Shown here: positions 5,253 to 8,934 of the stretch, piece after piece
How the letters are laid out: every line of letters starts with the position of its first letter
Numbering within the stretch: the first letter of the stretch is position 1
Assembly: GCA_018814965.1 (NCBI GenBank)
Contig: JAHIYS010000120.1
Location: 1-8,934 of the forward strand
Source of the DNA: Gammaproteobacteria bacterium
GTDB lineage: Bacteria > Pseudomonadota > Gammaproteobacteria > UBA9339
Direction: 5' to 3'
DNA length: 8,934 nucleotides
Translations under genes and position numbers: made by a program
The notes under the pieces: model-generated
What the model saw: only the letters and a program-made list of their open reading frames with translations
The model's database searches: none
Told to the model about the DNA's origin: nothing

Positions 5253-5834
5253 ATGGCAGATGAAAAGTTGGTTAATGAGCAGGTTTTTGGCGTTAGGGTT
5301 CCTAAAGATTATTTTATTAGTAGCGGTGTTGGCGAGACTGATTTAGGCGGTGGAATTGATCCATGGGAAACCGGTTCCTATGACCTAGCTTTAGAAGATG
5401 CCAAAATCCATAATTTCAATATTATTCAATATACCTCAGTGATGCCTAAATTTGCTGTAAGACATAAATATGAGGATATTAAAGATCAGCTATATCATGG
5501 TGCAGTTCTAGAAACTATTATGGCCAACATGAATGGTAAGCAAGGGGAGATCATTACTGCTGGGATCGCAACTGCCGATATTCACCTTATTTCAGATGGC
5601 TCACATCTTGGTGGGTTTGTTTGTGAATATGAGGGTAATGATCCTGAAGATATCGCAAAGCAGACTCTTCATGATTCAATTCATGGCGTTCTTAATAGAA
5701 GATATGATCCCAAAGAGGTTAAGGTTTCCAATATTGAGTATCATATTACAAGCCTTGAAATTAAAAAGAAATTCGCTACAGTTATAGCTTTTATTGGTTT
5801 TGTTTCTTATATATTTCCTAAATTTGAAAAATAA
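5253..5834 (+). CDS. aaxB: Pyruvoyl-dependent arginine decarboxylase, AaxB type
   Basis: Makes agmatine and CO2 from arginine and consumes a cytoplasmic proton. The 193-residue proenzyme carries the Thr-Ser cleavage pair of Chlamydia AaxB, in FNIIQYTSVMPK (T61-S62, with conserved N56), instead of the Ser-Ser pair of the other decarboxylase in this window. Other family features are VPKDYFISSGVGETD (17-30), the D44-containing helix SYDLALEDAKI and the glutamate E125 in CEYEG. The C-terminal hydrophobic strand ATVIAFIGFVSYIF fits the family fold rather than a membrane anchor. The start is fixed by a strong Shine-Dalgarno. The antiporter gene begins 13 bases after the stop, so the pair forms an aaxB-aaxC operon: internal decarboxylation coupled to arginine/agmatine exchange. 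In Chlamydia this pair serves acid resistance or depletion of host arginine. The gene looks intact. It is clearly a distinct subfamily, not a recent duplicate of the 2061-2588 gene. Confidence 0.9.
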   Translation: MADEKLVNEQVFGVRVPKDYFISSGVGETDLGGGIDPWETGSYDLALEDAKIHNFNIIQYTSVMPKFAVRHKYEDIKDQLYHGAVLETIMANMNGKQGEIITAGIATADIHLISDGSHLGGFVCEYEGNDPEDIAKQTLHDSIHGVLNRRYDPKEVKVSNIEYHITSLEIKKKFATVIAFIGFVSYIFPKFEK

Positions 5835-5847
5835 TTAGAGCAAATAT

Positions 5848-7107
5848 ATGGCTAAAGAGAGCAGATCATCTGTAAAACAGATCGGTTTAATCGGTGCAAT
5901 TTTTATTGTTATTAGCAATGTAATGAGTTCTGGGATCTCGTTGTTACCTGCTAATATGGCAGCTATTGGTTCCATCACAATAATATCTTGGTTTTTAGTA
6001 ATAGTTGGCGCTCTCTCTTTAGCATACATATTTGCAAGATTAGGGTTAAAAGATCCAGAGGTAGGAGGGCCGGTTGCTTATGCTGAAAAGCTTTCTCCGG
6101 CTCTTGGATATCAAGCAGGTCTCTTGTATTGGATTTCGAATTGGATCGGAAATTTAGGAACAACTATAACAGGTGTTGTTTATCTTTCTGTGATTTTTAA
6201 TCAACTCGTAAATCCAGTTTATGCTGGGATTGTGACAATAATTTTGGTTTGGATATTTACCATAATTAATTGTTTTGGCGTGAGTAAAATCGTAAAGTTT
6301 TCCTCTGTTTTAGTCATGTTAATGCTGATACCTATTATTTATACTGCTATTTTTGGTTGGTTCCATTTTTCATTTGAAAATTTTAGTACGAATTGGAATG
6401 TTTCAGGGGATGCACCACACACTGCTATTTTCTCAGGAGTGTTGCTTGCTATTTGGAGTTTTATTGGGATTGAGTCCGCGTCGGTTAGTAGTGGGGCGAT
6501 CAAGAATCCTAAAAGAAATATCCCTCTTGCAACTATGATTGGAACCGGTTTTGCAGGTTTGGTTTATATTTTGTCAACTACGGTTATTTCAGGAATGTAC
6601 CCTGCAGCCGTAATTGAGCATTCTGGAGCACCTTTTGCGGTTGCTTTTGGTTCTTTAGTTGGCAATTGGTCTAAGCCGATGGTTTCAATTTTAACTGCTG
6701 CTGCTTGTTTAGCTTCTTTAGGCACATGGATCATGGTGGTTGGTGAAGCTGGTGTTGCTGCTGCTAATAATGGGATACTGCCAAAAATATTTGCCAAAAA
6801 AAGCAAAAAATATGGGACTCCTGTTTGGGGGATTGTATTAAATAGTATTTTGATGACGATGCTGATGGTTTTTCTGATGTTATTGGGAGCGAAAAATTCA
6901 ACAGTCATTTTTGGTTATATTGTTTCTATCTCTGTTTTATTAATAATCTTGCCCTACTTCTATAGTAGTTTGCAGTTGATTAGAATAAATGGCTTAAATA
7001 AAAAATCGATCATTTCTAATATAGTATCTTTGCTTGCTTGTCTATTTTGTTTTGTGGCATTAATTGGTGCAAAAAAAATCCCATTGTTGGGGTTTTTAAT
7101 AATTTAA
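5848..7107 (+). CDS. aaxC: Arginine/agmatine antiporter (AdiC/AaxC type), C-terminally truncated
   Basis: Inner-membrane APC-superfamily exchanger predicted to import arginine and export agmatine made by aaxB. It aligns with E. coli AdiC almost without gaps. NVMSSG (24-29) replaces NIMGSG in helix 1; LLYWISNWIGN keeps Y94 and N102; IWSFIGIESASV (202-213) keeps the substrate-stacking tryptophan W203 and the gate glutamate E209; LGTW keeps W294. These match AdiC Y93, N101, W202, E208 and W293. Eleven hydrophobic segments are complete. The frame ends at residue 419 (IPLLGFLII) in the middle of helix 12, about 25 residues short of AdiC, and the same frame resumes after the TAA with a fitting helix end and tail (7108-7164). 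In AdiC helices 11 and 12 form the dimer interface and the transport core is helices 1-10, so partial function is possible. Ribosome site is weak (AGAG, 7 bases before the ATG); expression probably depends on coupling to aaxB. Confidence 0.88.
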   Translation: MAKESRSSVKQIGLIGAIFIVISNVMSSGISLLPANMAAIGSITIISWFLVIVGALSLAYIFARLGLKDPEVGGPVAYAEKLSPALGYQAGLLYWISNWIGNLGTTITGVVYLSVIFNQLVNPVYAGIVTIILVWIFTIINCFGVSKIVKFSSVLVMLMLIPIIYTAIFGWFHFSFENFSTNWNVSGDAPHTAIFSGVLLAIWSFIGIESASVSSGAIKNPKRNIPLATMIGTGFAGLVYILSTTVISGMYPAAVIEHSGAPFAVAFGSLVGNWSKPMVSILTAAACLASLGTWIMVVGEAGVAAANNGILPKIFAKKSKKYGTPVWGIVLNSILMTMLMVFLMLLGAKNSTVIFGYIVSISVLLIILPYFYSSLQLIRINGLNKKSIISNIVSLLACLFCFVALIGAKKIPLLGFLII

Positions 7108-7164
7108 CTGGTCTGTTTTATATTTTATGCTGTGGTTTTGAATAAGAGATCAGGGCATAAATAA
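7108..7164 (+). other. In-frame continuation of aaxC beyond its stop
   Basis: Directly after the TAA at 7105-7107 the same frame reads LVCFIFYAVVLNKRSGHK and then stops at TAA (7162-7164). The first part would complete transmembrane helix 12, and the second part resembles the tail of AdiC (YALNYNRLHK). The total would be 438 residues, close to AdiC's 445. This is best explained as the original gene end, cut off by one nonsense mutation; only one codon needs to change to restore it. Confidence 0.7.
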
Positions 7165-7178
7165 AATAATATCTATTT

Positions 7179-8934
7179 TTAAAGCTTGGCACCTCCTGAT
7201 CTAGAGCTGGGTTTTATTTCTATCCAGCCGCTAAATAGAGGGAAATATAGCCCGAGTCTAATTTTATGTTTTGGGTCTAGAGATTGCATGGCATTAGCAT
7301 ATTGCAATAGTTGTTTTGAGTATTGATCTGCTTCTTGGTTTTGAAAATCTTGTATGCTTTCTTCATCAGGTCTTGAGGTCTTGTAATCAATAATCCAACG
7401 GATCCCATCATCAATAAAAGTACGATCTATAATGTAGTTCACAAATTTATGATTGATTTTAGCGGTGATAGCAAGTTCGCTTTTGGCATCCTGATGTTGA
7501 GTTAAAATCCATCGGCCACGTTCATCTTTTAATGTCTTGGTTAGAGCTTCATTTATTAATTTTAGTCCATGCTCAAGATCTAGATAGCCTAGTTGTTGTA
7601 GGAGTTTACGCCAATATGGATGTTGGTTAATTATATGATTTTCATTCCAATCATTTAATTTGCTTTCGCTTATTTGGCGAAAACAGTGATGAATTATAGT
7701 GCCTATAATGCTTGGTTGATTGTCAATTAATTCGAAGTATGGAGTATTATTGAATGATGGTGTATTAAGAGTTATTGGTAGCTGCCAGTCAGAGCCGAGG
7801 CGTGAGATTTTAGGCGGAAGTTCTTTGGTTGTATCAGATAATCCTGTTTTTTGAGCATCTTTTATATCCCAATCTTCGTTAAAACATGGCTTAAGTTGTT
7901 CTAGGAGAGTTCCTGATAAAATGCTGTTGCGAATAAAATTTTCTTTGTTGTCTTTTATACAGCCAATGAGATGAATCGATTTTTTAGCGCGTGTCATTGC
8001 AACGTATAGTAATCTACCAGTTTCATAGGTGATCTTTTTTTGTTCTACTAACTGTAAATATTGATATACATGATCAGAATTGCTCCCGCTTGCTGTGATC
8101 GGGGCTAGTATTAAACTGCTACCATGATGTAATTTGGGGCGTTCAAACCATAGCATTAGCTTATGGTTTTCAAAGCGTGTAGGGCGGTTTATTCCTGGGA
8201 TAATTACATGATCAAATTCCAATCCTTTAGATTTATGAATTGTCATGAGTTGAATGTTGGCAGTAGTTGCAGTGCTTGGGGTATATAGAGAGTCTAGTTT
8301 TTTTTGTAGTGCTTCAATATCAAGAGGATCATTTAGTAGTTCAAGATAGGCTTGGGCATGTTCTAGCTCAGATTCAGTTGTAACTGTTGCTGGTCCCCCA
8401 ATTCTTAGCCATGCTTTTTCAATTAATTCTCGCCAGGTTATACGGCCCCTTTCTGTAAAAATTGGGATAAGCGCTGATTTGAGCCTTATTAGCCTAGATT
8501 CCCCATCTTTTGATAAGTCGAGATTTTGATGGTTACAGATATTTTCCCAAATAATCGGGGATTCTCCACGCACTGTTTTATATAAATCTTCTAAATCTAA
8601 GCCACACCATGGTGCGCGTAAAATAGCGATCCAGGCTATGCGATCTGTTAGATTAAATAAGGATCTGGTTAGGGAAAATAGATCACGGATTACCATATTT
8701 TCCCGTAATGTTTCGAGTTCAAATGCTTGATGATTTAAATTAGCTTCTCTAAGTTTAGGGATTATACTTTGAAGGTGAGTTCTTGCTTTAACTAAAATTG
8801 CGATGGTATCATTTGGGTGGTTATTAATTATTTCTTGAATAGTTGAGACTACTTGAGTGGCTTCATTTCGGGCATCTGCTTCTTTTAATAGAGTAAATGC
8901 AACTAGTGAGTTTGGATTATTTAATACTGCTGAC
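7179..8934 (-). CDS. UvrD/RecB/AddA-type helicase with C-terminal nuclease (partial)
   Basis: C-terminal 584 residues of a superfamily 1A DNA helicase-nuclease for double-strand-break end processing. The frame is open to the window edge: the ATG at 8696 is internal, and upstream of it an in-frame sequence (IAILVKARTHLQSIIPKL) is typical of the UvrD C-terminal helicase domain, so the real start lies outside. Residues below count from the ATG at 8696. Helicase motifs are MTIHKSKGLEFDHVIIPG (151-168) and RLLYVAMTRAKKSIHLIG (228-245). The nuclease domain has GTIIHH (332-337), IIDRTF with D424, WIIDYKTS with D437 and K439, and QLLQYA (462-467), a complete RecB-family PD-(D/E)XK set. The N-terminal ATPase motifs are not in view, so AddA cannot be told from RecB or a related UvrD-like exonuclease. 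The gene converges on aaxC; only 71 bases separate the two stops, with no clear terminator between. Confidence 0.88.
   Translation of the reverse strand, partial: SAVLNNPNSLVAFTLLKEADARNEATQVVSTIQEIINNHPNDTIAILVKARTHLQSIIPKLREANLNHQAFELETLRENMVIRDLFSLTRSLFNLTDRIAWIAILRAPWCGLDLEDLYKTVRGESPIIWENICNHQNLDLSKDGESRLIRLKSALIPIFTERGRITWRELIEKAWLRIGGPATVTTESELEHAQAYLELLNDPLDIEALQKKLDSLYTPSTATTANIQLMTIHKSKGLEFDHVIIPGINRPTRFENHKLMLWFERPKLHHGSSLILAPITASGSNSDHVYQYLQLVEQKKITYETGRLLYVAMTRAKKSIHLIGCIKDNKENFIRNSILSGTLLEQLKPCFNEDWDIKDAQKTGLSDTTKELPPKISRLGSDWQLPITLNTPSFNNTPYFELIDNQPSIIGTIIHHCFRQISESKLNDWNENHIINQHPYWRKLLQQLGYLDLEHGLKLINEALTKTLKDERGRWILTQHQDAKSELAITAKINHKFVNYIIDRTFIDDGIRWIIDYKTSRPDEESIQDFQNQEADQYSKQLLQYANAMQSLDPKHKIRLGLYFPLFSGWIEIKPSSRSGGAKL

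Noticed and set aside
6564..6908. 114-codon minus-strand frame opposite aaxC
   Set aside because: It is the antisense shadow of a well-conserved membrane protein, with no family features.
2061..7107. Stop-codon reassignment (TAA read as an amino acid) to explain the two in-frame stops
   Set aside because: All complete genes in the window end sensibly at TAA, so TAA is a working stop codon here.
8694..8696. ATG at 8696 as the helicase start
   Set aside because: The frame is open and clearly homologous upstream to the window edge, so this methionine is internal.

Overview
The window is AT-rich, its genes are tightly packed, and every complete coding region ends in TAA. The gene content (CynT-type carbonic anhydrase, cytosolic 5'-nucleotidase, tRNA-dihydrouridine synthase, RecB/AddA-type helicase-nuclease) and the Chlamydia-like aaxB-aaxC pair suggest a host-associated gammaproteobacterium, perhaps Legionellales/Coxiellaceae. 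The taxonomic guess is inference; no marker gene here proves it.

Layout. 1-265: AT-rich spacer with no gene. 266-1147 (-): 5'-nucleotidase of the cN-I type. 1148-1360: spacer with one solo repeat arm and a perfect 31-bp-arm palindrome. 1361-2008 (-): beta-carbonic anhydrase. 2025-2052: a palindromic repeat that also looks like a terminator. 2061-2588 (-): pyruvoyl-dependent arginine decarboxylase of the Ser-Ser cleavage type. 2627-3649 (-): deoxyhypusine-synthase-like protein, which lies upstream of the decarboxylase in the same apparent operon. 3717-4134: spacer with a second, decayed copy of the palindromic element family and a doubtful 32-codon frame. 4135-5103 (-): tRNA-dihydrouridine synthase. 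5104-5252: divergent control region that contains a 59-bp palindrome. 5253-5834 (+): a second arginine decarboxylase, of the AaxB Thr-Ser type. 5848-7107 (+): AdiC/AaxC-type arginine/agmatine antiporter. 7179-8934 (-): C-terminal part of a UvrD-like helicase with a PD-(D/E)XK nuclease domain, cut by the window edge.

The theme of the centre is arginine to agmatine chemistry. Two distinct pyruvoyl-dependent decarboxylases lie less than 3 kb apart, in two different contexts. One is paired with a DHS-like aminobutyl/polyamine enzyme and followed by a carbonic anhydrase, which suggests biosynthesis. The other is paired with an arginine/agmatine exchanger, which suggests acid resistance or arginine scavenging as in Chlamydia AaxBC.

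The most notable direct observations are two in-frame TAA codons close to gene ends in these two modules. In the first decarboxylase, a well-placed Shine-Dalgarno and ATG open a reading frame (MDNFVP) that stops at codon 7. The frame then resumes three bases later at another ATG and reads KMFFVRGAGV, so the family's usual N-terminus appears to be split by one stop. In the antiporter, TAA falls in the middle of transmembrane helix 12, and the same frame continues for 18 more codons that look like the missing end of that helix and its basic tail. Either these genes are starting to decay, or their output is limited by reinitiation and by altered dimer contacts.

Two families of short palindromic repeats (GGGGTCAAGT type, three sites; GTYGYAAYCTGARA-ended type, two sites) occupy nearly every non-coding gap and may act as terminators or attenuators.
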